A DNA stretch of 64,000 nucleotides from Teichococcus rhizosphaerae (lineage in GTDB: Bacteria; Pseudomonadota; Alphaproteobacteria; Acetobacterales; Acetobacteraceae). Below, in pieces: positions 47,874 through 57,707 of this stretch. The position numbers and the translations under genes were made by a program. The notes under the pieces were generated by a model. The model was not told the origin of the DNA, made no database searches, and saw only the letters and a list, made by a program, of their open reading frames with translations. Position 1 is the first letter of the stretch; each line of letters begins with the position of its first letter. The stretch is taken from the NCBI RefSeq assembly GCF_002631185.1, contig NZ_PDNU01000001.1, positions 186,001-250,000 on the forward strand, written 5' to 3'.

Positions 47874-48743
47874 ATGCCGACCGATTCTTGGGTGAACGAG
47901 ACGCTCTACGCCGAGTGGGGCCAGCGCTTCCTGGTGAAGCGCGAGCTGGCCCGCGTGCAGAGCGACTTCCAGGACATCATGCTGTTCGAGAGCTACAGCC
48001 ACGGGCGCGTCATGCTGCTCGACGGCGTGGTGCAGATCACCGAGAAGGACGAGTTCGTCTATCAGGAGATGCTGACCCATGTGCCGCTGCTGGCGCATGG
48101 CGACGCGAAGCGGGTGCTGATCATCGGCGCCGGCGACGGCGGCGTGCTGAAGCGCGTGCTGCAGCACCGCAACGTCGAGAAGGCCGTCATGGTCGAGATC
48201 GACGGCGAGGTGATCCGCCTCTGCAAGGAGCACATGCCCGACATCGCCGGCGACGCCTGGAACGATCCGCGCGCCGAGGTGATCGTGGGCGACGGCATCG
48301 ACTATGTGCGCAAGGCCGAGGCCGGCAGCTTCGACGTGGTGATCGTCGATTCGACCGACCCGATCGGCGTCGGCGAGGTGCTGTTCACCGACGAGTTCTA
48401 TGCCAACGCCGCGCGCCTGCTCTCCGGGCGGGGGCTGATCGTCAACCAGTGCGGCGTGCCGGCCATGCAGGCGGAGGAGCTGGCCGAGACCAGCCTGCGC
48501 CGCGGCAAGGTCTTCCCCGACATCTGGGCCTATGTGGCCGCGGTGCCGACCTATGTCGGCGGCTTCATGACGCTGGGCTGGGCGGCGAAGGACGCGACGC
48601 TGCGCCAGGTGGACACCGCCACCATCCGCGCCCGCGCCGAGGCCGCCGGCATCCTGGGCGCCACCGGATACTGGACGCCCGAGATCCACACCGGCGCCTT
48701 CAACCTGCCGCCCTACATCAGCAAGCATCTGCCGCAGGGTTGA
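47874..48743 (+). CDS. speE: Spermidine synthase
   Basis: Transfers the aminopropyl group from decarboxylated SAM to putrescine. The 289 residues contain WVNETLYAEWGQRFLVKRELARVQSDFQDIMLFES, LLDGVVQITEKDEFVYQEMLTHVPL, the nucleotide loop VLIIGAGDGGVLKRVLQHRNVEKAVMVEID, and the catalytic aspartate in VVIVDSTDPIGVGEVLFTDEFY. GAGGAAC precedes ATG 47874. It works with SpeH immediately upstream; the putrescine source is not in the window. Confidence 0.97.
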   Translation: MPTDSWVNETLYAEWGQRFLVKRELARVQSDFQDIMLFESYSHGRVMLLDGVVQITEKDEFVYQEMLTHVPLLAHGDAKRVLIIGAGDGGVLKRVLQHRNVEKAVMVEIDGEVIRLCKEHMPDIAGDAWNDPRAEVIVGDGIDYVRKAEAGSFDVVIVDSTDPIGVGEVLFTDEFYANAARLLSGRGLIVNQCGVPAMQAEELAETSLRRGKVFPDIWAYVAAVPTYVGGFMTLGWAAKDATLRQVDTATIRARAEAAGILGATGYWTPEIHTGAFNLPPYISKHLPQG

Positions 48744-48753
48744 TGCCGGACGG

Positions 48754-48782
48754 GAAGGGGGAGAGCGGCGGCTTCCCCCTTC
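48754..48782. terminator. Hairpin after speE
   Basis: Perfect 9-bp stem GAAGGGGGA (48754-48762) and TCCCCCTTC (48774-48782) with an 11-base loop, between speE and a converging small gene. No T-run; likely shared transcript end. Confidence 0.5.
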
Positions 48783-48798
48783 GCGGTTTCGCGTTGCC

Positions 48799-49035
48799 TC
48801 ACAGGAGGCGCTGCAGCCGCTCCACCCGCGCGAGCAGGCGGCGCAGCGCCAGCCTGGCCTCGTCCTGCCGGGCGGCGGGCAGGGAAAGCGTGGCGGCGCA
48901 GAGGGCGGTGATCTCGGCATCCAGGCCCTCCAGATCGACGGCCCGGCCGCCGCTGGCCAGCGCCTCGGCTAGCGTCAGCGTCGCTTCCGTCGATTCGAGG
49001 GCGGCCATCAGGGCGGGCAGGGGCGTGGCGGGCAT
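48799..49035 (-). CDS. Hypothetical 78-residue helical protein
   Basis: Unknown. MPATPLPALMAALESTEATL then VDLEGLDAEITALCAATLSL and LALRRLLARVERLQRLL suggest an all-helical protein with heptad-like leucines, of the size and character of small secretion or flagellar chaperones, but no family can be assigned. The reading frame is clean and ends close to the speE hairpin, and it forms a divergent pair with another small gene 114 bases away. Confidence that it is expressed is moderate. Confidence 0.5.
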   Translation of the reverse strand: MPATPLPALMAALESTEATLTLAEALASGGRAVDLEGLDAEITALCAATLSLPAARQDEARLALRRLLARVERLQRLL

Positions 49036-49149
49036 GTGGAAAGGCTAGCGCGGCCTTTCTTACCGGAATCTGCAAGACGTGCCGCCCTAACGAAATCCTC
49101 ACCTCCCGGCTGCCATCCTGCCGTCTCCCACCGCGCGCACGGAGGCACC

Positions 49150-49425
49150 ATGGAGATCAACGAGGCGCTGGACACCTGCCTGGCCGGCATGCTGGCGCCG
49201 TCGGAGCGGCTGCTCGCCCTCGCCAGCCAGCTCTCCCGGCGGAAAGATCCGGCGCCCGCGGCCGGCGCCGGACAGATCCCGCCCACATCCTTTCGCGGCC
49301 TGGAGGGGGTGGACGGCACGCCGCCGCCCGCCGGCGTCGCCGCGCGCAACCGCCTGGTGCTGGGCAATGCCCGCGCCACCCTGCGGCAGGCGCTGGAGCA
49401 AACAGGCGGCCAGCGAAAAGCCTGA
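49150..49425 (+). CDS. Hypothetical 91-residue protein
   Basis: Unknown. MEINEALDTCLAGMLAPSERLLALASQLSR forms a helical start, followed by a proline/glycine-rich middle (PPTSFRGLEGVDGTPPPAG) and a helical end (NRLVLGNARATLRQALEQT). GGAGG lies five bases before the ATG, a strong ribosome site. It ends 34 bases before the CckA-like kinase and could be transcribed with it. No domain recognised. Confidence 0.55.
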   Translation: MEINEALDTCLAGMLAPSERLLALASQLSRRKDPAPAAGAGQIPPTSFRGLEGVDGTPPPAGVAARNRLVLGNARATLRQALEQTGGQRKA

Positions 49426-49459
49426 CATCACGGGTTCGTGATGATAGGGTTCAAGGGTC

Positions 49460-51071
<1,612 letters not shown>

Positions 51072-51073
<2 letters not shown>

Positions 51074-51086
51074 ACATATAGCGAAC
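51072..51086. promoter_or_regulatory. LexA (SOS) box upstream of recA
   Basis: GAAC-ATATAGC-GAAC, the reverse complement of the alphaproteobacterial LexA site GTTC-N7-GTTC. It overlaps the last two bases of the cckA-like stop codon and lies 134 bases before the recA ATG. TATAGC within it resembles a -10 element, so LexA binding would block initiation. Confidence 0.8.
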
Positions 51087-51220
51087 ACAGGGATGGTGCG
51101 AAGGGGTGGCGCGGGGCGCGACCTTTGCTCCATCCACATGTTATTCCAGACACCCGGAGCGGTCCCCAGGCCGCGCCCGATCGCGAGACGAACAGAGCCG
51201 AAGGGCGAAGAGGTTCCAGA

Positions 51221-52261
51221 ATGGATAAGAACAAGGCGCTCGACGCCGCGCTCAGCCAGATTGAACGGGCCTTCGGCAAGGGCTCGATCATGCGCATGGG
51301 CGCCAAGCAGCAGTCCGACGAGATCGAGGTGATCCCCACCGGCTCGCTCGGCCTCGACCTGGCTCTCGGCATCGGCGGACTGCCCAAGGGCCGCATCGTC
51401 GAGGTGTATGGCCCGGAAAGCTCGGGCAAGACCACGCTCGCGCTGCACGCCATCGCCGAGGCGCAGAAGCGCGGCGGCACCTGCGCCTTTTTGGACGCCG
51501 AGCACGCGCTCGACCCCGGCTATGCCCGCAAGCTCGGCGTGGACGTGGACAACCTGCTGATCAGCCAGCCCGATGCCGGCGAGCAGGCGCTCGAGATCGC
51601 CGACACGCTGGTGCGCTCCGGCGCCATCGACGTGCTGGTGGTGGACAGCGTCGCCGCCCTGGTGCCGCGCGCCGAGCTGGAAGGCGAGATGGGCGACAGC
51701 CATGTCGGCCTGCATGCCCGCCTGATGTCCCAGGCCCTGCGCAAGCTGACCGGCTCCGTGTCCCGCTCCAACACGCTGCTGATCTTCCTGAACCAGATCC
51801 GGCTCAAGATCGGCGTCATGTTCGGCAACCCGGAAACGACGACGGGCGGCAACGCCCTGAAGTTCTATGCCTCCTGCCGCCTCGACATCCGCCGCATCGG
51901 CCAGATCAAGGACCGGGACGACGTCATCGGCAACCAGACCCGCGTGAAGGTGGTGAAGAACAAGATGGCCCCGCCGTTCCGGCAGGTCGAGTTCGACATC
52001 ATGTATGGCGAGGGCATCTCGAAGGTGGGCGAGCTGCTGGACCTTGGCGTGAAGGCCGGCGTGGTCGAGAAGTCCGGTGCCTGGTTCAGCTGCGACAGCC
52101 AGCGCATCGGCCAGGGCCGCGAGAACGCCAAGCAGTACCTGCGCGACAACCCCGCCATGGCGGACAGCATCGAGCAGCGCATCCGTGCCCAGGCCGGCAT
52201 CGTCGCCAACAGCCTGATGGTGGCGGGCCCCGATGCGGACGACGCCGCCGCGGCCGAGTAA
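51221..52261 (+). CDS. recA: Recombinase RecA
   Basis: Strand-exchange ATPase for recombination and the coprotease that triggers LexA cleavage. The 346 residues have Walker [20 protein letters not shown], Walker [11 protein letters not shown], loop L1 [22 protein letters not shown], and loop L2 [25 protein letters not shown]. The acidic tail is short (DADDAAAAE). ATG 51221 gives the conserved start [24 protein letters not shown] box upstream, clear terminator downstream. In many alphaproteobacteria alaS follows directly; here it is 7 kb away. Confidence 0.98.
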   Translation: MDKNKALDAALSQIERAFGKGSIMRMGAKQQSDEIEVIPTGSLGLDLALGIGGLPKGRIVEVYGPESSGKTTLALHAIAEAQKRGGTCAFLDAEHALDPGYARKLGVDVDNLLISQPDAGEQALEIADTLVRSGAIDVLVVDSVAALVPRAELEGEMGDSHVGLHARLMSQALRKLTGSVSRSNTLLIFLNQIRLKIGVMFGNPETTTGGNALKFYASCRLDIRRIGQIKDRDDVIGNQTRVKVVKNKMAPPFRQVEFDIMYGEGISKVGELLDLGVKAGVVEKSGAWFSCDSQRIGQGRENAKQYLRDNPAMADSIEQRIRAQAGIVANSLMVAGPDADDAAAAE

Positions 52262-52275
52262 GGCGGCAAGGCAGC

Positions 52276-52309
52276 GGCGCGGGGAGCGGAAACGCCCCCC
52301 GCGCCTTTT
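52276..52309 (+). terminator. Rho-independent terminator after recA
   Basis: Stem GGCGCGGGG (52276-52284) and CCCCGCGCC (52297-52305), 12-base loop, followed by TTTT (52306-52309). It lies in the short gap before the converging AsmA-family gene. Confidence 0.75.
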
Positions 52310-52315
52310 CCGTGT

Positions 52316-54886
52316 TCAGCGGCCGAGCAGGCCGCGCAGCAGGTCCACCGGGCTGGAAGGGCGCTCCTGCGGGGTGGCGGCGGGCTTGGGCGCCGGAACC
52401 GGCCCGGCCCGGCCGCCACGCGCCACGGCGAGCTGCTGCGCGCAGTCGGGCAGGGCGTTGCCGCGCCCGGCGAGCTGCTGCGCGAGCTGGCCCAGCACGG
52501 AGCCCTGGTTCTCCATCTGCCGCGCCACCAGGTCGCCCACGATGCCGGCGGTGGCATCGGCCACTCCGGCCGGGTCCAGCCGGTAGCTCGGCGCGGCCAG
52601 CGTGCCGCCCACCAGCACCGGGGCCGTCAGCCCCAGCCCGCCGAGCCGCACCTGCGGCAACAGGCGCAGCGCGAGCTTCTCCTGACCGAGATCGATGCTG
52701 CCGCTGCCCACCACATCGGCGAGGCCGGTTTCCAGCAGCATCGCCTGCGGCCGGGCGACACCCTCCCGCAGGTTCAGCCGCAGGGCGATGCAGCGCAGCG
52801 GCGTGCCGCCCTCGGTCGGCGCGTTCGGCACCAGCATGCGGCGCAGGTCGCCGCCCAGGCGGTCCAGCAGGCGGTTGTCGATCTGCCCGTTGGCCATGGC
52901 GAGGCCGAGATGCCCGCTCAGGCTGGCCGCCAGCGCGCGCAGCCCGGCACCCGCGCCGACGAGATCCGCCTCCACCTCCAGGCGGCCGCTCGCATGGCCG
53001 TTCAGGCCATAGGCCTGCAGCAGCGGCCGCAGGTCCAGCCCCGCCCCCTCGTGCCGCAGCGCCAGGGAAAGGCGCGGAACGGGGCCGGTGGCATCGGCGC
53101 CGAGGCGGCCACCCAGGCGCCCGCCGGGCAGCGTCACCCCGAGCGGCTCCACCGCGAGGAGGCCATCCTGCAGCTTCGCCGTGCCGCGCAGGTCGCGATA
53201 GGCGACCCCCTTCGCCACCAGTTCCGCCACGGCGAACTGCACCTCGCCATCCAGCCCGCGCGGCGCCAGGCCGGGCAGCGGCAGGTCCGGGATCACCCGT
53301 CGCGGCCCAGCGGTTCCGGCGGGCGGCGCGGGCGGGCGCGGCGGCACGTCCGGGGCCGCGGGAGGCGCAGCCGGCGCGGGAGTGGCGTTCGGGGTAGCCG
53401 GCGGGGACGCCAGCAGCGCGTCGAGGTCGAGCCTTGCCGCGTTCAGCCGGGCGGTCAGCGCCGGGCGGGGGCCGCCCGTGGCCAGCCGCGCCTCGCCCTC
53501 GAGCACGGCCTCGCGGGCGCGCAGGCGGAGCCCTTCGAGGACCGCCCCGCCCGCCGGCAGCAGCAGCCGGCCTTCCAGGCTCGCCTCGGTCAGGCGTGGC
53601 CCCGGCAGGCCCAGCGCCGCCAGCAGCGCCGCGGTGTCGGGCGCGGCGAGGCTCAGCGCGACCGCGGCGCCGTCCAGCCGCGGCCCGTTCAGCTCGGCCC
53701 GCGCCTCGGCGGTGGCGCCGGCGCCACGCAGCGCCAGCCGCAGCGGCCACGGGCCGCTACCCAACAGGGCCGCGGGGCCGGGAATCTGCCCTTCCGCGCG
53801 CACCGGCAGGCTCCCCCAGGCGAGTTCCGCCTCAAGCTGCCCCGGCGCTTCCGGCTCCGCCAAGCGGAGCGTCGCCGCGCCCAGGGAGAGGCCGGGCAGG
53901 AAGGCGCCGAGATCGCCGCCCGCGCTGCGGGCCGTCAGGGGGCCGATCCGGGGCGGTTGCCCGGCGCCGCCATCGGCCAGCTCGGCGTCCAGTTCCAGGG
54001 CGCGCAGCGGCGGCAGCTTGGCGCGCGGCAGGAAGGGCGCGAGGCGGGCGGTGCTGTCCGCCATGGCCTTCACGTTCAGCCGCCAGCCGGCGGCGACCTC
54101 CGGCCGTGTGGCGCTGCCATCGGCCACGAGCCGGAGCCCGGGCGCGGACAGCGCCACATGCAGCGGCCAGGGAGCGGCCTGATCCTCCGGCGCGGAGCCG
54201 GTGCCGAGGAGCCGCGCCAGCGGCCCGGCCTGGCCCTCCAGCGCCACCGCCACGCCGCGCAGCCCGAGCGTGCCCCGCAAGCCGAGCGGCGCCGCCGGCG
54301 TTTCCGCGCGCAGCGCCAGGCCGCGGATCTCCAGCACCTCGCGCCGCGCGGCGCGGGGATCGTGCCAGGTGAGCCGCCCGCCCTCGATGTCGATGGCGGC
54401 GATGAACAGCGCCAGCCGCCCATCGCCCGCACTGTCCGCCATGGCGGCATCTGGCCGGTCCATGGCGGGGCCGGGGGCGGGGGAGAAGCGCCAGTTGCCC
54501 CGGCCGCGCGCATCCACCTCCAGCAGCAGGTCCGGCTCCACCAGCGTCAGCTGCTCGAAGGCGATCCGGCGCGAAAGCAGCGGCAGCAGCGCGAGCCGCG
54601 CCTCGACGCGGCGGGCGGTCAGCATCTCCGGCCGGCTGCCGCCCGGCATGTTGGCCAGCGACACGCCTTCCAGCGTCACCGTCGGCACCAGGGACAGCTT
54701 GATGCCGACCGGGCCGGACAGGGTGAGGGCGCGCCCCGTCGCCTGTTCCACGGCGGCGGTGATGCGCGGGCGCAGCACGGAATCGCGCAGCGCCAGCTTC
54801 AGCCCGCCCCAGGCCAGGACGGGCAGGGCGAGGATCACGGCGGCGCCGATCAGCGCGGCGCGGCGCGGGCGGCGGGGCGCGGCCAT
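52316..54886 (-). CDS. AsmA-family envelope protein
   Basis: Large inner-membrane-anchored protein of 856 residues. One N-terminal helix (about 10-33) is followed by the AsmA opening RPRITAAVEQATGRALTLSGPVGIKLSLVPTVTLEGVSLAN, long repetitive beta-rich sequence, a Pro-rich spacer near 500-530 (PAPAAPPAAPDVPPRPPAPP), and the AsmA C-terminal region (GHLGLAMANGQIDNRLLDRLGGDL). AsmA-like proteins are proposed bridges for phospholipid movement between membranes; this is known of relatives, not shown here. It ends in an unstructured tail. The rluC-type gene lies four bases upstream. Confidence 0.88.
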   Translation of the reverse strand: MAAPRRPRRAALIGAAVILALPVLAWGGLKLALRDSVLRPRITAAVEQATGRALTLSGPVGIKLSLVPTVTLEGVSLANMPGGSRPEMLTARRVEARLALLPLLSRRIAFEQLTLVEPDLLLEVDARGRGNWRFSPAPGPAMDRPDAAMADSAGDGRLALFIAAIDIEGGRLTWHDPRAARREVLEIRGLALRAETPAAPLGLRGTLGLRGVAVALEGQAGPLARLLGTGSAPEDQAAPWPLHVALSAPGLRLVADGSATRPEVAAGWRLNVKAMADSTARLAPFLPRAKLPPLRALELDAELADGGAGQPPRIGPLTARSAGGDLGAFLPGLSLGAATLRLAEPEAPGQLEAELAWGSLPVRAEGQIPGPAALLGSGPWPLRLALRGAGATAEARAELNGPRLDGAAVALSLAAPDTAALLAALGLPGPRLTEASLEGRLLLPAGGAVLEGLRLRAREAVLEGEARLATGGPRPALTARLNAARLDLDALLASPPATPNATPAPAAPPAAPDVPPRPPAPPAGTAGPRRVIPDLPLPGLAPRGLDGEVQFAVAELVAKGVAYRDLRGTAKLQDGLLAVEPLGVTLPGGRLGGRLGADATGPVPRLSLALRHEGAGLDLRPLLQAYGLNGHASGRLEVEADLVGAGAGLRALAASLSGHLGLAMANGQIDNRLLDRLGGDLRRMLVPNAPTEGGTPLRCIALRLNLREGVARPQAMLLETGLADVVGSGSIDLGQEKLALRLLPQVRLGGLGLTAPVLVGGTLAAPSYRLDPAGVADATAGIVGDLVARQMENQGSVLGQLAQQLAGRGNALPDCAQQLAVARGGRAGPVPAPKPAATPQERPSSPVDLLRGLLGR

Positions 54887-54890
54887 GCGC

Positions 54891-55868
54891 TCAGCTTACC
54901 CGGCGCGGCTGCGGCGTGCGCGGCACCTCGAAGCCCAGGGTGCGGAAGCTCTCGACCATGTGCGGCGGCAGCGGCGCCGAGACCTCCAGCGTGCCCCCTT
55001 CCGGATGCGGCACGCGGAGCGCGCGCGCATGCAGGTGCAGCGCGTGGGACATGCCCTCCAGGTGCGCGGCCTGCCCGCCATACTTGCCATCGCCCAGGAT
55101 CGGGCATTCCAGCGCGGCGGTGCAGTGGACGCGGAGCTGGTGGGTGCGGCCCGTCAGCGGCCGCAGCTCCAGCCAGGTGGCGTGGCGGCGCGCCACGTCC
55201 ACCGTGCTGAACTCGGTGACGGCGGGCACGCCTTCCTTTCCCTCGGCCGGCGCGGTGCGCTCGCCCTGGCCGGTGCCGACGCGCGCCAGCTTCATGTCGA
55301 TCCGCCCCGCCTCGTAGCGGGGCTGGCCCACCACCAGCGCCCAGTAGGTCTTCTGCGCGTCCCGCCCGCGGAAGGCACCGGCCAGGTGGCGCGCCGCCCG
55401 CGCGTCCCGCGCCAGCAGGATGACGCCCGAGGTGTCGCGGTCCAGCCGGTGGACGAGGCGCGGCCGCTCCTCATGGCCGAAGCGCAGCGCGTCCAGCATC
55501 CCGTCCAGGTGCTTGCGGATGTTCGGGCCGCCCTGCACCGGCAGGCCGTGCGGCTTGTTCAGCGCGATGATGCTGTCGTCGCGGTAGAGCACCAGCTTCT
55601 CCAGCGCCCGCGCATCCTCCTCGCTCACCTCCCGGTCGCGGCGCTCGGGCTCGGGCGCGGGGCCCTCCGGCAGGGGCGGGATGCGGATCTCCTGGCCGCG
55701 CGACAGGCGGGTGTTGGCCTCGGCGCGCTTGCCGTCGACGCGGATCTGCCCGGTGCGCAGCATCTTCTGCAGCGCGCCCTGCGTCACCTGGGGGAAGTGC
55801 CGGCGGAACCAGCGGTCGAGGCGGGAATCCTCGTCCGCCGGATGGACGATGCGATGCTGGATGGTCAT
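54891..55868 (-). CDS. rluC: RluC/RluD-family 23S rRNA pseudouridine synthase
   Basis: Isomerises uridines in 23S rRNA. The 325 residues have an N-terminal S4 RNA-binding domain (SRLDRWFRRHFPQVTQGALQKMLRTGQIRVDGKRA), then the catalytic domain with IALNKPHGLPVQGG, the active-site aspartate in PRLVHRLDRDTSGVILLAR and the RNA-binding PLTGRTHQLRVHCT. Closest by motif to RluC; the exact target uridines cannot be told from sequence alone. Start ATG 55868, upstream of the AsmA-family gene with a four-base gap. Confidence 0.92.
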   Translation of the reverse strand: MTIQHRIVHPADEDSRLDRWFRRHFPQVTQGALQKMLRTGQIRVDGKRAEANTRLSRGQEIRIPPLPEGPAPEPERRDREVSEEDARALEKLVLYRDDSIIALNKPHGLPVQGGPNIRKHLDGMLDALRFGHEERPRLVHRLDRDTSGVILLARDARAARHLAGAFRGRDAQKTYWALVVGQPRYEAGRIDMKLARVGTGQGERTAPAEGKEGVPAVTEFSTVDVARRHATWLELRPLTGRTHQLRVHCTAALECPILGDGKYGGQAAHLEGMSHALHLHARALRVPHPEGGTLEVSAPLPPHMVESFRTLGFEVPRTPQPRRVS

Positions 55869-55934
55869 GCGCGGGGAGGTAGCCCCGGCGGCGCGCCGCG
55901 TCGAGCGAAAACCGGGCCGAATCCGCTTGCGCGA

Positions 55935-55950
55935 AAGGAATATATTCCTT
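55935..55950. promoter_or_regulatory. Perfect 16-bp palindrome upstream of the AbrB-like gene
   Basis: AAGGAATATATTCCTT, a perfect palindrome 38 bases before the AbrB-like ATG, followed by two partial half-sites (TTTCCTTA, TTTCCTTG). It is in an AT-rich patch that likely contains the promoter. The position suggests an autoregulatory operator. Confidence 0.6.
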
Positions 55951-55987
55951 ATTTCCTTACCATCTTACTTTCCTTGGGAGGCCGCGC

Positions 55988-56197
55988 ATGAACACCCCGA
56001 AACTGGCGAAGCTGACCAGCAAGAACCAGCTCACCCTGCCGCGCGCCGTGGTCGCCGCCCTGGGCCACCCGTCGCACTTCCGGGTCCAGCTGCATGCTGG
56101 CGCGCTGGTGCTGTGGCCGGGGCGGGTGGTGACGGTGCTGGACGAGCCGGAAGCGGCGATGATGCTCGAGGGTAGGGCCGGGAGCGCGCCGAAGTAA
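55988..56197 (+). CDS. AbrB/SpoVT-fold DNA-binding protein
   Basis: A 69-residue protein with the swapped-hairpin AbrB fold: KLAKLTSKNQLTLPRAVVAALG at the N-terminus, as in AbrB, MazE and VapB antitoxins, then HFRVQLHAGALVLWPGRVVTVL. These act as dimeric DNA-binding proteins, and many are toxin partners. No toxin-like gene (PIN, MazF) is adjacent, so it is an orphan or a lone regulator. GGGAGG lies 10 bases before the ATG. A palindrome lies upstream and a near copy of it overlaps the stop codon, suggesting binding at both ends of its own gene. Confidence 0.8.
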   Translation: MNTPKLAKLTSKNQLTLPRAVVAALGHPSHFRVQLHAGALVLWPGRVVTVLDEPEAAMMLEGRAGSAPK

Positions 56198-56211
56198 AGG
56201 TATTTATTCCT
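56197..56211. promoter_or_regulatory. Near copy of the upstream palindrome at the AbrB-like gene's end
   Basis: AAGGTATTTATTCCT resembles AAGGAATATATTCCTT upstream, sharing both AAGG and ATTCCT arms. It starts at the last base of the AbrB-like stop codon and lies 133 bases before the NTF2-like gene, which it may control. Confidence 0.45.
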
Positions 56212-56344
56212 CTGCGTCGCGCCACTGCCGGCCGGCCATGCCCTCCGGCCGGGCCGCTTCCGGCAACAAGCGGCGCGGCGCGGGGCGGGTGAATGATCGG
56301 ACGCGGCCGGCGTTCCTTTCCCGATCCGCAACAGGAGACGGAAC

Positions 56345-56707
56345 ATGGATGACGGCCGGGTCTGGTCCTTCGAGGAAAGCCTCTGGACGGGGGATGCCGA
56401 GCACTACCGCGAGCTGGTGGACGAGGAGTGCCTGATGGTGCTGCCGCAGCCGCCCTTCGTGCTGAGCGGCGAGCAGGCGGTGGCGGCGGTTTCCGACACG
56501 CCTCGCTGGACCAAGGTGGCGATCTCGGAGCGGCAGGTCTCGCGCCCGCAGGAGGGGCTGATCGTCGTCGCCTACAAGGTGAACGCCGAGCGCGAGGGCA
56601 CCACGCCCTATGAGGCGCATTGCACCTCCACCTACCGGCGGCTGGAGCATGAGGTGTGGCGCGTGGTGCAGCACCAGCAGACGCCGCCGCTCACCGTCAC
56701 GCCCTGA
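56345..56707 (+). CDS. NTF2/SnoaL-like protein of unknown function
   Basis: A 120-residue protein with the cone-shaped NTF2 (DUF4440-like) pattern: VWSFEESLWTGDAEHYRELVDEECLMVLP, TPRWTKVAISERQVSRPQEG, IVVAYKVNAEREGTTPYEAHCTSTYRR, VWRVVQHQQTPP. Such proteins bind or transform small molecules, and the fold gives no specific activity. AGGAG lies seven bases before ATG 56345. It is followed at 34 bases by the 19-bp minisatellite, into which its transcripts may run. Confidence 0.8.
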   Translation: MDDGRVWSFEESLWTGDAEHYRELVDEECLMVLPQPPFVLSGEQAVAAVSDTPRWTKVAISERQVSRPQEGLIVVAYKVNAEREGTTPYEAHCTSTYRRLEHEVWRVVQHQQTPPLTVTP

Positions 56708-56740
56708 GCCGGCGCGCCGCCGCCCCGCGCCGGCCAGAGC

Positions 56741-57253
56741 GGCGCGGGAAGAAGGGGGCGGCGCGGGAAGAAGGGGGCGGCGCGGGAAGAAGGGGGCGGC
56801 GCGGGAAGAAGGGGGCGGCGCGGGAAGAAGGGGGCGGCGCGGGAAGAAGGGGGCGGCGCGGGAAGAAGGGGGCGGCGCGGGAAGAAGGGGGCGGCGCGGG
56901 AAGAAGGGGGCGGCGCGGGAAGAAGGGGGCGGCGCGGGAAGAAGGGGGCGGCGCGGGAAGAAGGGGGCGGCGCGGGAAGAAGGGGGCGGCGCGGGAAGAA
57001 GGGGGCGGCGCGGGAAGAAGGGGGCGGCGCGGGAAGAAGGGGGCGGCGCGGGAAGAAGGGGGCGGCGCGGGAAGAAGGGGGCGGCGCGGGAAGAAGGGGG
57101 CGGCGCGGGAAGAAGGGGGCGGCGCGGGAAGAAGGGGGCGGCGCGGGAAGAAGGGGGCGGCGCGGGAAGAAGGGGGCGGCGCGGGAAGAAGGGGGCGGCG
57201 CGGGAAGAAGGGGGCGGCGCGGGAAGAAGGGGGCGGCGCGGGAAGAAGGGGGC
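56741..57253. repeat. Minisatellite: 27 perfect copies of a 19-bp unit
   Basis: The unit GGCGCGGGAAGAAGGGGGC repeats head to tail for 513 bases (27 x 19 exactly) with no mismatch that I can see, followed by two decayed copies (57254 and 57273). Each unit carries GGG and GGGGG runs five or six bases apart, so the plus strand has over 50 G-runs with quadruplex-compatible spacing. The unit length is not a multiple of three and no frame has a stop, so open frames there are artefacts. It fills the gap between the converging NTF2-like gene and crcB; the remainder of 56708-57302 holds nothing else. Confidence 0.97.
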
Positions 57254-57302
57254 GGCGCGGCAAGAGGGCAGTGGCGCGGGAAGGGGAAGCGCAGGGGCCG
57301 CC

Positions 57303-57707
57303 TCAGCCCGGGGGGCGGCCCAGTGCGTGGCCCAGCGCGAAGGCGGCGGCGAAGGCGCCGAGCCCGCCCAGCAGCGTCAGCCCCAGATAGAGCGCCGCCA
57401 GCGCCGGGTTCCGCAGGAACAGCGTGCCGGCGTCGAGGGAAAAGGCGGAGAAGGTGGTGAAGCCGCCGAGAAAGCCGGTGACGACCAAGAGCCGCGCTTC
57501 CTGGCCGAATGGCATGCCGCCCAGCATGGCCCCGCCCAGCAGCCCGATGGCGGCGCTGCCGGCGACGTTCACCGCCAGCGTGCCCCAGGGCAGGTGGGTG
57601 CCGAGCCAGCCGGCGCACCAGATGCCCACCGCGTAGCGCAGCACCGAGCCCGCCGCGCCGCCCGCCGCCACCAGGGCCAGCAGCCCGGGCGAGAAGGGGC
57701 CGCTCAA
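57303..57707 (-). CDS. crcB: Fluoride channel CrcB/Fluc
   Basis: Small dimeric membrane channel that exports fluoride. The 134 residues have four membrane spans with family motifs GGAAGSVLRY, WGTLAVNVAGSAAIGLL and VTGFLGGFTTFSAFSLD, the last containing the phenylalanine and threonine residues of the ion path. It begins with a TTG that overlaps the rarA stop (TTGA), so its translation depends on rarA. No fluoride riboswitch is visible because there is no leader. The minisatellite starts 50 bases downstream of its stop. Confidence 0.95.
   Translation of the reverse strand: MSGPFSPGLLALVAAGGAAGSVLRYAVGIWCAGWLGTHLPWGTLAVNVAGSAAIGLLGGAMLGGMPFGQEARLLVVTGFLGGFTTFSAFSLDAGTLFLRNPALAALYLGLTLLGGLGAFAAAFALGHALGRPPG

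Noticed and set aside
55988-56707. AbrB-like and NTF2-like genes as a toxin-antitoxin pair
   Set aside because: The NTF2-like product has no toxin fold or nuclease motif, and the 147-base gap is unlike coupled toxin-antitoxin genes.
56741-57253. The tandem repeat as a CRISPR array
   Set aside because: Units are contiguous, with no unique spacers, and there are no cas genes.
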